Positions 25,457-34,568 of a stretch of 64,000 bases of DNA are shown piece after piece (the first letter of the stretch is position 1; every line of letters begins with the position of its first letter). Source of the stretch: Pseudomonas massiliensis (GTDB lineage: Bacteria; Pseudomonadota; Gammaproteobacteria; Pseudomonadales; Pseudomonadaceae); contig NZ_CCYK01000007.1 of assembly GCF_000826105.1 (NCBI RefSeq), positions 124,001 to 188,000 on the forward strand. The letters run 5' to 3'. The notes under the pieces are model-generated. The model saw nothing but the letters and a program-made list of their open reading frames with translations, did not search any database and had not been told where the DNA came from. A program made the translations under genes and the position numbers.

Positions 25457-26332
25457 TCAGCCGTTCATGCTGTGGAAATGCGCGGTCATGCGTTCGGCAT
25501 CCGCTTCCAGGCCGGTGAACAGCTCGAAGGCCTTCACGGCCTGGAACACCGCCATGGTACTGCCATCGAGGGTGCGGCAGCCCAGAGCCCGGGCATCCTT
25601 GAGCAGCTGGGTTTCGAGGGGGAAATAAACGATTTCAGCCACCCATAACTCGGGCCGCAAAAGTGCCTTGGGCACGGGCGTGCCGGGCAGCTTGGCCATG
25701 CCCATGGGCGTGGTATTGACGATACCGTCCGCCTCACCCACGGCAACGGCGAGGTCGTCACCTACCCGCGCCGGCTGGCCCGGGAAGTGGGCGTTGAGGT
25801 TGTCGACCAGGGTACGCGCGCTCTGCGGGTTCACGTCGAACAGGGTCAGCTGGCGTACCCCTTCCAGCAGCAAGGCATGGGCCACGGCCGAGCCGGCGCC
25901 ACCGGCGCCCATCTGAACCACCCGCTGGCGAGGCGCATCGACGAGGCCGCGCCGGAAGCCTTCGGCGAAGCCCAGGCAATCGGTATTGTGGCCCACCCGC
26001 TTGCCATTCTTGAGCACCACGGTGTTCACCGCGCCTATGCCCTGGGCTTCGCTGGATAGCTCGTCGAGATAAGGAATGATCGCCTGCTTGCTGGGGAAGG
26101 TAATGTTCAAGCCGGTGAAGCCCATGCGTTGGGCCGCAGTGAGCAGTTCTTCGAGGGCACTGTTGTCCAGCTTCAGCGCATCCAGGTCGATCAGCCGATA
26201 CACATAGCCAAGCCCTTGGGCCTTGCCTTCCTGTTCATGCATGGCGGGCGTGCGGGATAACTGGATGCCCGAACCGATAAGCCCGGCAAGGACGCTGGGC
26301 TGGGCCGCGCGGGCGGCGGGAACTGCGCTCAT
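25457..26332 (-). CDS. AroE-family quinate/shikimate dehydrogenase
   Basis: 291 residues; GGAG lies 7 bases before the ATG. Substrate residues are S26 and T28 (QLSRTPAMHE), T78 and K82 (NITFPSKQ, Lys catalytic), N103 and D118 (GHNTD). The S-x-T pair and the order match the quinate/shikimate dehydrogenase of Corynebacterium as I recall it, where biosynthetic AroE has S-x-S. The dinucleotide site is GAGGAGSA, and the second strand ends in LFDVNPQ, with an acid instead of the NRT of NADPH-dependent AroE, which favours NAD. It is thus probably catabolic: quinate or shikimate to the dehydro forms that feed QuiC. A biosynthetic role cannot be excluded from the window. Confidence 0.88.
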   Translation of the reverse strand: MSAVPAARAAQPSVLAGLIGSGIQLSRTPAMHEQEGKAQGLGYVYRLIDLDALKLDNSALEELLTAAQRMGFTGLNITFPSKQAIIPYLDELSSEAQGIGAVNTVVLKNGKRVGHNTDCLGFAEGFRRGLVDAPRQRVVQMGAGGAGSAVAHALLLEGVRQLTLFDVNPQSARTLVDNLNAHFPGQPARVGDDLAVAVGEADGIVNTTPMGMAKLPGTPVPKALLRPELWVAEIVYFPLETQLLKDARALGCRTLDGSTMAVFQAVKAFELFTGLEADAERMTAHFHSMNG

Positions 26333-26376
26333 GATAAAACTCCATTGTTATTCTTGGCCGGGGCCGCTGGAAGTAA

Positions 26377-26403
26377 ATTGTACCACCCGGTTACTTAGGT
26401 CAA
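26377..26403 (-). promoter_or_regulatory. Promoter of the dehydrogenase gene
   Basis: On the minus strand, TTGACC (26403-26398) and TACAAT (26382-26377) are 15 bp apart, slightly short. Transcription would begin about 38 bases before the start codon. The candidate TetR operator fills the space between the two elements. Confidence 0.55.
26380..26395 (-). promoter_or_regulatory. Candidate TetR operator in the dehydrogenase promoter
   Basis: AGTAACCGGGTGGTAC on the minus strand, 14/16 identical to ACTAACCGGTTGGTAC at 22573-22588. It overlaps the -10 by three bases and fills most of the spacer, a position where a bound repressor would block RNA polymerase. Confidence 0.65.
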
Positions 26404-26455
26404 TGGCTCGAGCAGCCTCTGCCGTGCCCAGGCAAAAAAACCGGGCGGCAATCGG

Positions 26456-27868
26456 TCAACGTTGCCCAGAGACGTTGGCTCCCGCTTTCGGCGCCAGGCT
26501 CCAGGCGTCCATGCCTGCCGCCAGGGTCAGTATCCCCACGGCGCAAAAGGCCAGGTGAAAGGCCTCAAGACTCCCCGGGCTGACTTCCAGCAGGCCTTCC
26601 GCGGCGCGCAGAAGAATCACCGCTGCGGCTATTCCCAAACCGAACGCCAGTTGCTGCACCATGCTGAACAGCGTATTGGCCGAAGTCATCAAGGGCGCGG
26701 GCATGTCGGCGAAGGCCAGGCTGTGATAGGCGGTGAAGCCCATGGAGCGGGCCATGCCAGAGATGATCAGCACTGGCACCATGAGCCAGAGCGGCGTAGC
26801 CGGCGTCATGGCGGCGCAGGCGAAGCAGGTGGCTGCCAACACCGCGATGCTGGCCAGCAGCGTGGCACGGAAGCCCAGGCGGCGCAGGATGGGCGAGGTC
26901 ATAGGTTTCATGCCGATATTGCCAGCGAACAGGGCAAGTACCAGCAACCCCGACACATAGGGTTCGAGGCCGAAGCCGAGCTGGAACATCAGCGGCAGCA
27001 GGAACGGCGCCGTGCTGACCATGGCCCGGTACAGGGAGCCGCCGCGAACGGTCACCGCATAGGTATGGACCCGCAGGGCTTCCAGGCGCAGCAGCGGCGC
27101 CTGGGCCTTGCCCAGGTGGCGATACAGGGCCCAAAGCAGCAGGGCGCTCGCCCCCAGCCAGAGGTAGTTGGCCGCGGCGGCGGGCGCCTTGCCTACCTGT
27201 TCCAGGCCGTGCACCAGGCTCGCGCAGCCCAGGGCGCAATAGGCGAAGCCGATCAGGTCGAACGGCTGTGGTTGAGTAGCCGCGGGTTGCTGGGGCATCA
27301 GCCGCCAGGCAAAGACCAAGGCCAACAGCCCAAGGGGAAGATTGAGCAGGAAAATCCAATGCCAGGACGCATAGCTGGTGATGAAGCCGCCCAAGGGCGG
27401 GCCCAGCACTGGCGCCACCAGCCCTGGCCAGGTAATCAACGCGATGGCGCCAAGCAGGTGTTGCTTTTCGGTATTGCGCAGTACCGCCAAGCGACCCACT
27501 GGCACCATCATGGCACCGCCCACCGCCTGCAGCGCCCGGGCGAGCACGAACTGCCAGAGGGTCTGGCTGCCGGCGCACAGTACCGACGCCAGGGTGAACA
27601 GCAACAGCGCCCCCATGAACACCCGTCGATGGCCGAAGCGTTCGGCCATCCAGCCGCTGGCGGGAATGAAGACCGCCAGCGTCAGCACATAGGTGGTGAT
27701 ACCCACGTTCACGTCCACCGGGCCCACGCCGAAGGACCTCGCCATGGCAGGTAGCGCGGTGACGATGACGGTGGCGTCCAGGTTGTCCATGAAGAAGGCG
27801 GCGGCCACCAGCAGGGCCAGCCAGCGCGCCCGCGAAGGCGAGGCGCCAAGGGTAGTCGTTGTGCTCAC
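26456..27868 (-). CDS. MFS transporter, DHA2 (14-helix drug efflux) type
   Basis: 470 residues with about 13-14 membrane helices, the plan of DHA2 (EmrB/QacA) exporters. Helix 1 has MDNLDATVIVTALPAMARSFG (the D1-like motif), the loop after helix 2 has SGWMAERFGHRRVF (motif A), and motif C-like LVAPVLGPPLGG follows in helix 5. It lies upstream of the AroE-family gene on the same strand but 123 bp away with that gene's own promoter between, so it need not be coregulated. It may export a toxic acid related to the island; a general drug exporter is the alternative. Confidence 0.87.
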   Translation of the reverse strand: MSTTTTLGASPSRARWLALLVAAAFFMDNLDATVIVTALPAMARSFGVGPVDVNVGITTYVLTLAVFIPASGWMAERFGHRRVFMGALLLFTLASVLCAGSQTLWQFVLARALQAVGGAMMVPVGRLAVLRNTEKQHLLGAIALITWPGLVAPVLGPPLGGFITSYASWHWIFLLNLPLGLLALVFAWRLMPQQPAATQPQPFDLIGFAYCALGCASLVHGLEQVGKAPAAAANYLWLGASALLLWALYRHLGKAQAPLLRLEALRVHTYAVTVRGGSLYRAMVSTAPFLLPLMFQLGFGLEPYVSGLLVLALFAGNIGMKPMTSPILRRLGFRATLLASIAVLAATCFACAAMTPATPLWLMVPVLIISGMARSMGFTAYHSLAFADMPAPLMTSANTLFSMVQQLAFGLGIAAAVILLRAAEGLLEVSPGSLEAFHLAFCAVGILTLAAGMDAWSLAPKAGANVSGQR

Positions 27869-28055
27869 AAGCCCTCCGGAGTAGAGGGCGATGAAACGTC
27901 CTGGCCTGCGGCTTTGTCAACCTGAGGTGGCGGCTTGGCAACCATGGGGCAGGCCAGGTTCAGGCTGCTGTACCCACGTGCTGGCTTTGAACAGCCCCCG
28001 CAGCGAATGAGAGACCGCAGCCTGGCTCAGGCTCCCTGTTGTCCTTCGCCAGGGT

Positions 28056-29138
28056 TCAGCGCCGCGTGAGCAGTACCCCGGCTTCCATGTGATGGGTATA
28101 AGGGAACTGGTCGAAGAGGGCGCAACGCACCACCTGGTGAGTATCGTTCAACTGCGCCAGGTTGGCGGCCAGGGTTTCCGGATTGCAGGAGATATACAGG
28201 ATGTTGTCGAAGCGCCGAGTCAATTCGCAGGTCTGCGGGTCCATCCCGGCCCGAGGCGGGTCCACGAAGACCGTACCGAAGGCATAGGCTGCCAGATCTA
28301 CACCTTGCAGACGACGGAACTCGCGAACGCCGTTGAGCGCCTGGGTGAGCTCTTCGGCCGACAGCCGCACCAGAGTGACGTTGTCGACGGCGTTATCCGC
28401 CAGGTTGTGCAGCGCCGCGGCGACACTGGTCTTGCTGATCTCGGTTGCCAGAACCCGGCGTACCCGGGTAGCCAGGGGGAGGGTGAAGTTGCCATTGCCG
28501 CAGTACAGCTCCAGCAGGTCATCCTCGCGCTGCCCCAGTACCTCATGGGCCCAATTGAGCATGTGGCCGCACACCTGGGCATTGGGCTGGGTAAATGCGC
28601 CTTCCGGCTGGCGGTAGCTGAAGGTGCGGCCGGCGACCGTCATGCGCTCGGTAACATGGTCCTGGCCGATCACCAGGCGCTGCCCACGGGAGCGGCCGAT
28701 CAGGCTGACCCCCAGTCGCGCCGCCAGGGCGTGCGCAGCCTGCTCCCACCGAGTATCCAGCGGGCGGTGATAGCACAGCGTAATCAGCGCCTCCCCGGTC
28801 AGGGTCGTCAGGAATTCAACCTGGAACAGCTTGTGGTCAAGTACCTCATCCGCCTGCCAGGCCGCCTTGAGCTGTGGCATCAGCTCATTGATGCGGGCAC
28901 TGGCTACTGGAAACTGCTCGATCAGGATAGGCGTGCGTTTGTCGCCAGGGCTGAACATCGCATAGTGGCGTTGGCCGCCTTCGCGCCACAGGCGGAACTC
29001 GGCACGCATGCGGTAATGCTCCCGGGGCGACTCGAAGACGTCCGGCGCGGGCGCGTCGAAGGGCGCCAGCAGGGCCTTCAGCCGGGCCACCTTCTCGTCC
29101 AGCTGCTGCGCGTACCCCGCCGGGTTCAAGCCGCTCAT
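28056..29138 (-). CDS. trmA: tRNA (uracil-5-)-methyltransferase
   Basis: 360 residues, full length for TrmA, which makes 5-methyluridine at position 54 in the T-loop of tRNA. Markers are the N-terminal [33 protein letters not shown], the SAM site [26 protein letters not shown], and [13 protein letters not shown] with the catalytic Cys. No TRAM domain or iron-sulfur cysteines, which separates it from RlmD. ATGA overlaps the stop of the permease gene upstream, so the two are cotranscribed. Confidence 0.96.
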   Translation of the reverse strand: MSGLNPAGYAQQLDEKVARLKALLAPFDAPAPDVFESPREHYRMRAEFRLWREGGQRHYAMFSPGDKRTPILIEQFPVASARINELMPQLKAAWQADEVLDHKLFQVEFLTTLTGEALITLCYHRPLDTRWEQAAHALAARLGVSLIGRSRGQRLVIGQDHVTERMTVAGRTFSYRQPEGAFTQPNAQVCGHMLNWAHEVLGQREDDLLELYCGNGNFTLPLATRVRRVLATEISKTSVAAALHNLADNAVDNVTLVRLSAEELTQALNGVREFRRLQGVDLAAYAFGTVFVDPPRAGMDPQTCELTRRFDNILYISCNPETLAANLAQLNDTHQVVRCALFDQFPYTHHMEAGVLLTRR

Positions 29139-30430
29139 GCGTTGAACCAGGCCAGCTTGATCACGAACAACACCGAAAGGATGATCAGCGCAGGGTTCAG
29201 GTCGCGGGTTCGACCGGACACCAGCTTGATGGCCGTCCAGGTGATAAAGCCGAATGCGATACCGTTGGCGATGGAGTAGGTCAGGGGCATGGCCAGGGCC
29301 GTGACCACCACCGGCGCGGCCTCGGTAATGTCCTCCCAGTTGATTTCCGCCAGGCCCGACGCCATGAGCACGGCCACGAACAGCAAGGCTGGGGCCGTGG
29401 CGTAGGCCGGTACGCTGCCAGCCAGGGGCGCGAAGAACAATGCCAGCAGGAAGAGTACCGCCACTACGATGGCCGTCAGGCCGGTACGGCCACCGGCGCT
29501 GACCCCGGCGGCGGACTCGATGTAGCTGGTGGTGGTGGACGTGCCCAGCAGCGACCCGGCCATGGCGGCGGTGCTGTCGGCGATCAGCGCGCGGCCCATC
29601 TTGGGCATGCGCCCGTCCTTGCCCATCAACCCGGCGCGCTTGGCCACGCCGATGAGGGTGCCAGAGTTGTCGAACAGGTCCACGAACAGAAAGGCGAAGA
29701 TCACGCTCACCAGGCCGATGTTCAGCGCGCCGGCGATGTCCAGTTGCAGGAAGGTGGGAGCCAGCGAAGGCGGCATGGAGACCAGCCCGTTGAACGGGCT
29801 CAGGCCCAGCAGGATGGATACCACGGTCACTGCCAGGATGCCGATCAGCACCGCGCCACGCACCTTGAGGGCTTCCAGGCCCACGATCAGCACGAAGCCC
29901 AAGGCTGCCAGGATGGCGCCAGGCTGCTTGAGGTCACCCAGGCCGACCAGGGTGGCGGGGTTATCCACCACGATGCCGGCGTTCTGCAGGGCGATCAATG
30001 CCAGGAACAGGCCGATGCCCGCGGCAATGGCGCTGCGCAACGGCAGCGGGATGCTGTTCACGATCCACTCGCGGATCTTGAAGATGGACAGCAGGAAGAA
30101 GCACACCGCCGACAGGAACACCGCGCCTAGGGCCACCTGCCAGCTGTGGCCCATGTGCAGTACCACGGTATAAGTGAAAAAGGCGTTCAGCCCCATGCCG
30201 GGGGCCAGGGCGATGGGGTAGTTGGCGATCAGCCCCATGGTGGCCGAGCCGATGGCCGCGGCCAGGCAGGTGGCGACGAAGATGGCGCCCTTGTCCATGC
30301 CCGTGCCGCCCAGGATGCTGGGATTGACGAACAGAATATAGGCCATGGCCAGGAAGGTAGTTACCCCTGCCAGGATCTCGGTGCGCACGTTGGTATTGTG
30401 TGCCCGTAACTGAAACAACCTTTCCAGCAT
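29135..30430 (-). CDS. NCS2-family purine permease (AzgA/GhxP type)
   Basis: 431 residues with about 12-14 membrane helices. Markers of the AzgA branch are [23 protein letters not shown] at the N-terminus, [34 protein letters not shown], and [23 protein letters not shown]. Family members are proton symporters for adenine, guanine or hypoxanthine. GGGGAG precedes the ATG. The RNA leader has unusual alternative pairings that touch this ribosome site (30441-30513), so its translation may be controlled. It is divergent from the molybdenum hydroxylase genes. Confidence 0.93.
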   Translation of the reverse strand: MLERLFQLRAHNTNVRTEILAGVTTFLAMAYILFVNPSILGGTGMDKGAIFVATCLAAAIGSATMGLIANYPIALAPGMGLNAFFTYTVVLHMGHSWQVALGAVFLSAVCFFLLSIFKIREWIVNSIPLPLRSAIAAGIGLFLALIALQNAGIVVDNPATLVGLGDLKQPGAILAALGFVLIVGLEALKVRGAVLIGILAVTVVSILLGLSPFNGLVSMPPSLAPTFLQLDIAGALNIGLVSVIFAFLFVDLFDNSGTLIGVAKRAGLMGKDGRMPKMGRALIADSTAAMAGSLLGTSTTTSYIESAAGVSAGGRTGLTAIVVAVLFLLALFFAPLAGSVPAYATAPALLFVAVLMASGLAEINWEDITEAAPVVVTALAMPLTYSIANGIAFGFITWTAIKLVSGRTRDLNPALIILSVLFVIKLAWFNA

Positions 30431-30440
30431 GCCCGCTCCC

Positions 30441-30513
30441 CAAAGCGTCTCATTGACGCCACTAATGATGGCCTATGACGAAGCACCGCTTTGTCATAGG
30501 CCTAAAAAAGCGG
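30441..30513 (-). promoter_or_regulatory. Structured 5' leader of the purine permease gene
   Basis: Read on the minus strand there are a 10-bp stem GGCCTATGAC/GTCATAGGCC (30502-30470, with a nearly complete inner stem), a second small hairpin GCGTC/GACGC (30459-30445), and then the ribosome site GGGGAG. CAAAGCGG in the large loop can also pair with CCGCTTT at 30513-30507, or with CGCTTTG (30447-30441) directly before GGGGAG. These exclusive pairings resemble a translational switch. It matches no riboswitch class I know. Confidence 0.45.
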
Positions 30514-30853
30514 CGCATCATACCAGCGCTTATTCGCCGGGAGAACGCGCCTCGGTCATTCCGCCTGCCTGCGCGCTTGCAGCGCGATGAGCGGGCTGTG
30601 CAAAGTGCATACCTGATTGCCGGATATTCGAACGCAACGCGTTGCCGATTCGTATTCAACAGTTCTAGTCCAGGCATCCGCCGCAGGGAAGCTCGTCGCG
30701 CTTTCGCCAGGTTCCATGCGGTCCCAAGGGCGCCGGGTATCGATTGCTCGAAGCGGATGGCAAGCGGTTTGGCTGAACGAACCCGCGAAGGGGAAAGTCG
30801 TACACCAAAGACGCAAGCGCCCAGACTTGCGCGTCCGACCGTGAGGCTTCCCC
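30514..30853. other. Gene-free divergent region before the molybdenum hydroxylase genes
   Basis: About 340 bp with no convincing gene; a 150-codon open frame on the plus strand (30475-30927) has no family character and enters the next gene out of frame. The one clear signal is a perfect 12-bp palindrome, GCAACGCGTTGC, at 30634-30645, a candidate operator. GAGG at 30843-30846 is the ribosome site of the next gene. No clear sigma-70 promoter was found. Confidence 0.4.
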
Positions 30854-31372
30854 ATGAGTGCTCTTTCCCAGCGCACTGGCGTGGCATGCTATGCCAGCCA
30901 TTCGATCCGGTTCACGCTCAACGGTGAACCCAAAACGCTCGACGTCCTGCCCTGGACGACGCTGCTCGATCTTCTCCGCGAACGCCTGGATCTGGTTGGC
31001 AGCAAGAAGGGCTGCGACCATGGCCAATGCGGCGCCTGCACAGTGCTGGTCAATGGCAAGCGCGTCAACGCCTGCCTGACCCTGGCAGTCATGTGCGATG
31101 GGCATGATGTGACGACCGTGGAGGGGCTCGCCAAAGGCGATGCCCTTCATCCGCTGCAGACGGCGTTCATCAAGCACGATGCTTTCCAGTGCGGCTACTG
31201 CACCCCGGGCCAGCTATGCTCGGCGGCGGCGCTGCTCAAGGAAGGTCACGCACATTCGGCCGCCGACCTGCGCGAGCAGATGAGCGGCAACCTGTGCCGC
31301 TGCGGCGCCTACGGCAATATAGTCGCCGCTATCGAAGAGGTCATGCAGGCCCCCGGGGAGTTGCCCTCATGA
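30854..31372 (+). CDS. 2Fe-2S subunit of a molybdenum hydroxylase (PaoA/YagT type)
   Basis: 172 residues. Two [2Fe-2S] sites are complete: plant-ferredoxin type, C-D-H-G-Q-C-G-A-C plus the Cys of VNACLTLAV, and the helical C-terminal type, CGYCTPGQ with CRCGAYG. The subunit passes electrons from the molybdenum centre to FAD. E. coli PaoA has a Tat signal for export; this N-terminus (MSALSQRTGVACYASHSIRF) has no twin-arginine motif or hydrophobic core, so the enzyme should be cytoplasmic. ATGA overlap with the next gene. Confidence 0.93.
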   Translation: MSALSQRTGVACYASHSIRFTLNGEPKTLDVLPWTTLLDLLRERLDLVGSKKGCDHGQCGACTVLVNGKRVNACLTLAVMCDGHDVTTVEGLAKGDALHPLQTAFIKHDAFQCGYCTPGQLCSAAALLKEGHAHSAADLREQMSGNLCRCGAYGNIVAAIEEVMQAPGELPS

Positions 31373-32358
31373 CGCCATTCAACTACGCGCGGGCGGCGGA
31401 CGTAGGCGAAGCGCTGGCCCTCTACCAGCCTGGCAGCCGGTTCATCGCCGGTGGCACCAACCTGCTGGACCTCATGAAGGAAAATGTGGTTCGCCCCGAG
31501 CGGTTGATCGACATTTCGCGCCTGCCCCTGCGCGAGATCACCGTGCAGGACGATGACCGTGTTCGCATCGGTGCCTTGGTGAGCAATGCCGACCTGGCCT
31601 ATGACCCGCTGGTCCAGGGCCGTTACCCGCTACTCAGCCAAGCCATCCTGGCCGGCGCCTCCCCACAGTTGCGAAACATGGCGACCACCGGCGGCAACCT
31701 GCTACAGCGTACCCGCTGCTATTACTTCTACGACTCGACAGTGCCATGCAATAAGCGTGAGCCTGGCAGTGGCTGCCCGGCCCGGGAAGGGTTGAACCGC
31801 ATCCATGCCATATTCGGCGCCAGCGACCAGTGCGTGGCAACCCACCCTTCGGACATGTGTGTGGCCTTGGCAGCGCTGGAGGCCACTGTCGAGGTTCAGG
31901 GGCCCCAGGGCACGCGCAGCATCGCGTTCAAGGATTTCCATCGGCTCCCGGGCGATCAGCCGGAGCGGGACAATCACTTGGGCGAGGATGAGCTCATCAC
32001 CGCGGTGCAACTGCCCTCCGAAGGTTTTGCCACCCATAGTCATTACCTGAAGATCCGCGACCGGGCGTCCTACGCCTTTGCGCTGGTTTCTGTGGCCGCT
32101 GCCCTGAAACTGGAAGGTGACCGCATTCTCGAAGCGCGCCTGGCGTTGGGCGGGGTGGCCCACAAGCCATGGCGCAACCCGGCGGTGGAAGCCGGCCTGG
32201 TGGGCAAGGCAGTAAGCCATGAAACCTTCGCCGCCGCCGCGGATGCGCTCATCCAGGAGGCGCGTCCTCTGGCTGGCAATGCGTTCAAGGTGAAACTGGC
32301 TCGGCGCGCCATCGTGCGTGCACTCGATGAAGCCGTACTGGGAGGGCAGCGCCCATGA
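31369..32358 (+). CDS. FAD-binding subunit of a molybdenum hydroxylase (PaoB/YagS type)
   Basis: 329 residues from ATG 31369, which overlaps the stop of the previous gene by 4 bp. FAD site: FIAGGTNLLDLMKENV and NMATTGGNLLQRTRC. As in PaoB, a Cys-rich insert follows (Cys in RTRC, PCNK, SGCPA, DQCVA and SDMC), where PaoB binds an extra [4Fe-4S] cluster. This insert separates the group from ordinary xanthine dehydrogenase. The C-terminal CO-dehydrogenase flavoprotein domain ends with ARRAIVRALDEA. ATGA overlap with the molybdenum subunit gene. Confidence 0.93.
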   Translation: MTPFNYARAADVGEALALYQPGSRFIAGGTNLLDLMKENVVRPERLIDISRLPLREITVQDDDRVRIGALVSNADLAYDPLVQGRYPLLSQAILAGASPQLRNMATTGGNLLQRTRCYYFYDSTVPCNKREPGSGCPAREGLNRIHAIFGASDQCVATHPSDMCVALAALEATVEVQGPQGTRSIAFKDFHRLPGDQPERDNHLGEDELITAVQLPSEGFATHSHYLKIRDRASYAFALVSVAAALKLEGDRILEARLALGGVAHKPWRNPAVEAGLVGKAVSHETFAAAADALIQEARPLAGNAFKVKLARRAIVRALDEAVLGGQRP

Positions 32359-34553
32359 GCGTACTAGGTCAACCGCTGGATCGGGTCGACGGCCTTCTCA
32401 AGGTCACCGGACAGGCCCGTTACGCCGGAGAATATCCGACTGACGGCCTGCTCTATGGCAGCGTGGTATCCAGCACCATCGCCTCGGGCCGGGTAGTGCG
32501 CATTGACGCCAGCGCCGCGCTCGCGATCGCTGGGGTGGAGTTCGTCATGGACCATGGCAATCGCCCACCCATGGCTGGAGACGATGAAGACTACAGCGAT
32601 GCCGATGCCGCTGATGGCAAGCCGTTCCGCCCGTTGTTCAACGACCGGGTGCTGTATAATGGCCAGCCGGTGGCCCTGGTGGTCGCGCGGGATCTGGAAC
32701 TGGCCCGCCATGCCGCTTCCCTGGTGCGTGTAGAGTATGTGGAGCACCCCTGGTGTTCGGACCTGCGCGCCGAGCTGGACAAGGCAGAGCCTGCGCCAGC
32801 GGAGTTGCCGGAACCCCGTGGTGACTTCGAAGGGGTTTACCAGGCGGCGCCTTATCAGGTCGACGCCACCTATGAAACACCCATCGAACACCACAATCCC
32901 ATGGAGCCGCACGCCAGTACCGTTATCTACAAGGAGGACGGTAGCCTGGAAGTGCATGACAAAACCCAGGGTACCCAGAACTGCCAGAACTACCTTTGCC
33001 AGGTGCTCGGCCTGGAAAAGGAAAAGGTAAGGGTACTCGCGGCGTTCGTGGGCGGGGCCTTTGGCTCCGGGTTGCGCCCGCAGTATCAACTGCCCTTGGC
33101 CGCCATGGCAGCCCTGAAGCTGCGTCGCTCGGTCAGGGTGACCCTTACCCGTCAGCAGATGTTCACCTTCGGCTATCGTCCACGGACGATCCAGCGGTTG
33201 CGCCTGGCCAGCGACGCCGGCGGCAAGCTGCTGGGCGTGGCTCACCACGCCACGGGCGTGACCTCTCGCTTCGAGAAATTCACTGAGCATGTGGTGGAGT
33301 GGAGCGGGATGCTGTACCACTGCGATAACGTCAAGCTCAGCTATGACCTGGTGCCGGTGGACCTCTACACCCCGCTGGACATGCGCGCTCCCGGCGCTGC
33401 CCTGGGCCTGATCGGGCTTGAGTGCGCCATGGACGAGCTGGCCGAACGTCTGGGCATGGACCCGGTCATCTTCCGCGAGTTGAATTTCGCTGACAGCAAC
33501 ATGAACGAGGGCAAGCCTTATTCGAGCAAGGCATTGATCGCCTGCTACAACGAAGGACGCGCTCGCTTCGGCTGGGACCGCCGCAAGGCCATGCCTCGTA
33601 GCCAGCGCAACGGGCGCCGGCTGGTCGGGATGGGCATGGCCGGTGGCGTGTGGGAGGCCATGCAGATGCCGGCCAGTGCCAAGGCCAGCCTGGGCAAGGA
33701 CGGCATCCTGACGGTCAGTACCGCGACCACCGATATCGGCACCGGTACCTACACCGCCCTGACGCAAATCGCTGCTCAGGCCGCGGGCCTGCCGGTAGAG
33801 CAGGTACGTGTCTGCCTGGGAGATTCTTCATTGCCCACGGCGCCTCTGCAGGGTGGCTCGTTCACCATCTCTTCGGTAGGCACCGCCGTGCAACAGGCCT
33901 GCGAGGCCCTCCACAAGCGACTGCTGACGGCAGCGGCAAGTATCGACCCAGACTTCGCCAGCGTGACCCTGGACAAGATCAGCTTTACCGAGGGCGCGCT
34001 GGTGTGGGGCGACAAGCAGTTGACCTACACGGACCTGGTCCATGCCAGTGGTGTAGACGCCGTCGAAGCACAGGTTGACGCCGAGCCGGATAAAAAGCGT
34101 GAGCCTTTTTCCACCGCGACTCATTCGGCCGTTTTTGCCGAAGTGGAAGTGGACGAAGACCTGGGCACCATCCATGTCACGCGTGTGGTCAGCGCTGTGG
34201 CCGCCGGTCGCATCGTCAACCCGAAGACCGCGCGTAGCCAGATACTCGGTGGGGTGGTCTGGGGCATCGGCATGGCCATGCACGAGGAAACCCTCACCGA
34301 CCACGCCTTCGGTCGCCACATGAATCACAACCTGGCCGAGTACCACATTCCCGTGCAAGCCGACGTGGGCGACGTGCAAGTGATCTTCGTCGAAGAACAG
34401 GACAGCATCGTCAACGCCCTGGGGTCCAAAGGGGTAGGGGAGATAGGCCTGGTCGGCGTGCCAGCAGCGATCGCCAATGCGATCTACAACGCCACGGGCA
34501 AACGGGTGCGGGAATTCCCTATCACCCTGGACAAGCTGCTGGATATCAACTGA
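32355..34553 (+). CDS. Molybdopterin-binding subunit of a molybdenum hydroxylase (PaoC/YagR type)
   Basis: 732 residues. The aldehyde oxidase/xanthine dehydrogenase a/b hammerhead domain is at the N-terminus; the cofactor domain has GGAFGSGLRPQYQ, PRTIQRLRLASD, RAPGAALGLIGLE and the catalytic Glu696 in GSKGVGEIGLVGVP. PaoABC oxidises many aldehydes, often aromatic, to acids with water as oxygen donor. The likely duty here is aldehyde detoxification, possibly lignin-type aldehydes in view of the protocatechuate genes nearby, but this is inference. No XdhC/PaoD-type chaperone gene is in the window. REP elements follow. Confidence 0.93.
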   Translation: MSVLGQPLDRVDGLLKVTGQARYAGEYPTDGLLYGSVVSSTIASGRVVRIDASAALAIAGVEFVMDHGNRPPMAGDDEDYSDADAADGKPFRPLFNDRVLYNGQPVALVVARDLELARHAASLVRVEYVEHPWCSDLRAELDKAEPAPAELPEPRGDFEGVYQAAPYQVDATYETPIEHHNPMEPHASTVIYKEDGSLEVHDKTQGTQNCQNYLCQVLGLEKEKVRVLAAFVGGAFGSGLRPQYQLPLAAMAALKLRRSVRVTLTRQQMFTFGYRPRTIQRLRLASDAGGKLLGVAHHATGVTSRFEKFTEHVVEWSGMLYHCDNVKLSYDLVPVDLYTPLDMRAPGAALGLIGLECAMDELAERLGMDPVIFRELNFADSNMNEGKPYSSKALIACYNEGRARFGWDRRKAMPRSQRNGRRLVGMGMAGGVWEAMQMPASAKASLGKDGILTVSTATTDIGTGTYTALTQIAAQAAGLPVEQVRVCLGDSSLPTAPLQGGSFTISSVGTAVQQACEALHKRLLTAAASIDPDFASVTLDKISFTEGALVWGDKQLTYTDLVHASGVDAVEAQVDAEPDKKREPFSTATHSAVFAEVEVDEDLGTIHVTRVVSAVAAGRIVNPKTARSQILGGVVWGIGMAMHEETLTDHAFGRHMNHNLAEYHIPVQADVGDVQVIFVEEQDSIVNALGSKGVGEIGLVGVPAAIANAIYNATGKRVREFPITLDKLLDIN

Positions 34554-34568
34554 ACGGCTTCACCGGAT

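Noticed and set aside
30475..30927. 150-codon open frame before the molybdenum hydroxylase genes
   Set aside because: Begins in the permease leader hairpin, has no recognisable domain or ribosome site, and overlaps the real start at 30854 in another frame.
32364..33767. Antisense open frame of 467 codons in the molybdenum subunit gene
   Set aside because: Mirror of a conserved coding frame, no signal for translation.
29135..34553. Purine catabolic unit formed by the NCS2 permease and a xanthine dehydrogenase
   Set aside because: The hydroxylase has the PaoB-type Cys-rich insert and no xdhC gene, so it is closer to aldehyde oxidases; the permease is divergent and cotranscribed with trmA.
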